Shown here piece after piece: positions 13,168 to 13,495 of a stretch of DNA of 13,495 nt (within the stretch, counting starts at the first letter, position 1; each line of letters begins with the position of its first letter). Source of the stretch: an uncultured bacterium (GTDB lineage Bacteria; Bacillota; Clostridia; Oscillospirales; Acutalibacteraceae). Under the pieces are notes generated by a model. That model was not told the DNA's origin. It did not search any database and was given only the letters and a program-made list of their open reading frames with translations. A program made the translations under genes and the position numbers. The DNA is taken from contig CAMFFI010000012.1 in NCBI GenBank assembly GCA_945949625.1, positions 1-13,495 of the forward strand, read 5' to 3'.

Positions 13168-13392
13168 TCAGGCACATTTCCTAAGCAATTTGTTTTGCTT
13201 TGAATTATTAATACCGCCGCATAACACCTCAGGCTTTTTAGGCTTACGGGGTGTTTTTCTTTTGTTTGCATCTTTGCCGCAGTACTGTGCAATAACAATT
13301 CCTCTGCGAACAAATTGTCTATTGGGAAATATCATTTTCAAAACTTTTCCTAAAAAATAAGAGGCAAATATAAACAAACTGAAATTAAGCAT
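13168..13392 (-). CDS. Small hypothetical protein with N-terminal hydrophobic segment and basic tail
   Basis: A 74-residue ORF from ATG 13392 with AAGGGAG about 7 nt upstream, a good ribosome site. I prefer this start to the longer frame from 13479, which has none. Residues 1-22 (MLNFSLFIFASYFLGKVLKM) form one possible membrane segment. The rest is strongly basic, with NKRKTPRKPKKP at 43-54 and three cysteines (38, 58, 73). No family is recognised. It is convergent with the HD gene, with 3 bp between the stops, and its codons for the basic stretch overlap the plus-strand terminator. The Lys/Pro-rich run may be a by-product of that hairpin. It could be spurious, but the ribosome site and start favour a gene. 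Confidence 0.45.
   Translation of the reverse strand: MLNFSLFIFASYFLGKVLKMIFPNRQFVRRGIVIAQYCGKDANKRKTPRKPKKPEVLCGGINNSKQNKLLRKCA
13223..13264 (+). terminator. Terminator of the DUF5662-HD operon
   Basis: Plus strand AACACCTC (13223-13230) pairs with GGGGTGTT (13248-13255) in 8 bp with one U-G pair and a 17-nt loop, followed by TTTTTCTTTTG. It lies 58 bp past the HD-gene stop and inside the opposing small ORF. Confidence 0.7.
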
Positions 13393-13454
13393 TTTATTTC
13401 TCCCTTTCACTAAAAAACTAATTGAGATTTTCTGTATTCTGCTTAAATGACAAA

Positions 13455-13484
13455 GTGAAGTTAGGGTAAATATACCCATTTCAC
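13455..13484. repeat. Imperfect inverted repeat upstream of the small ORF
   Basis: The inner palindrome GGGTA-AATA-TACCC (13464-13477) is flanked by GTGAA (13455-13459) and TTCAC (13480-13484), with 4-nt and 2-nt unpaired gaps. No T-tract follows on either strand, so it is not a classic terminator. It may be an operator or leader structure for the small ORF, whose minus-strand TATATT falls in the centre. The rest of 13393-13495 shows nothing else recognisable. Confidence 0.4.
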
Positions 13485-13495
13485 AACAAAAAGCC

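Noticed and set aside
1..13495. CRISPR arrays, insertion sequences, prophage genes, tRNA or rRNA
   Set aside because: No regularly spaced repeats with unique spacers, transposase or phage structural motifs, cloverleaf sequences or rRNA segments were seen. The T-box leader is the only structured RNA supported.

Overview
The window is a chromosomal segment of a low-GC Gram-positive bacterium, most likely a gut-type anaerobic Clostridia member (Oscillospirales or Lachnospirales-like). The grounds are AT-rich intergenic DNA, strong AGGAGG/GGTGA-type ribosome sites, a T-box-controlled trp operon, consensus SigA-type promoters, a secreted starch-degrading enzyme and a lipoprotein L,D-transpeptidase. 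Genus cannot be fixed from sequence reading alone. Nearly everything is on the minus strand except a two-gene plus-strand operon near the right end. I see no mobile element, CRISPR array, rRNA or tRNA.

Region 1 (1-5225, minus): tryptophan biosynthesis, in transcription order trpE-trpG-trpD-trpC-trpF-trpB. trpB runs off the left edge. Genes abut or overlap by one base (TGATG, TGAAATG, TAATG, TAAATG), so translation is probably coupled. A perfect promoter (TTGACA, 17 bp, TATAAT) drives a T-box leader of about 280 nt with a UGG specifier, T-box sequence, antiterminator and competing terminator. Expression should therefore respond to uncharged tRNA-Trp.

Region 2 (5275-8224, minus): a hexapeptide-repeat sugar O-acetyltransferase of the Maa/LacA type, preceded by a secreted alpha-amylase-family enzyme (signal peptide, CBM26-like starch-binding module, GH13 barrel, C-terminal beta domain). 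A strong terminator separates the two genes, so co-transcription is uncertain. A gene-free stretch of about 250 bp lies upstream of the amylase and holds one copy of a 20-bp repeat.

Region 3 (8478-10633, minus): a compact export operon of a TetR-family regulator with a WHG-type C-terminal domain, an ABC ATPase and an ABC-2 permease. The genes are joined by TAAATG junctions and end in a terminator. The promoter is consensus and is buried in an array of regularly spaced palindromes, the clearest candidate for autorepression in the window.

Region 4 (10743-12029, minus): a lipoprotein L,D-transpeptidase with flanking Ig-like domains, its own promoter and a terminator.

Region 5 (12056-13264, plus): a divergent two-gene operon encoding a DUF5662 protein and an HD-domain protein. 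Both carry histidine/aspartate patterns of HD-type metal hydrolases. The second copy of the 20-bp repeat supplies the extended -10 of this operon. The operon ends in a terminator lying inside an opposing small ORF (13168-13392, minus) that has a good ribosome site.

Several starts were moved from the longest ORF to the codon with a proper ribosome site (trpE, trpD, trpC, acetyltransferase, amylase, L,D-transpeptidase, DUF5662, small ORF). For trpE the longest ORF would wrongly translate the attenuator hairpin.
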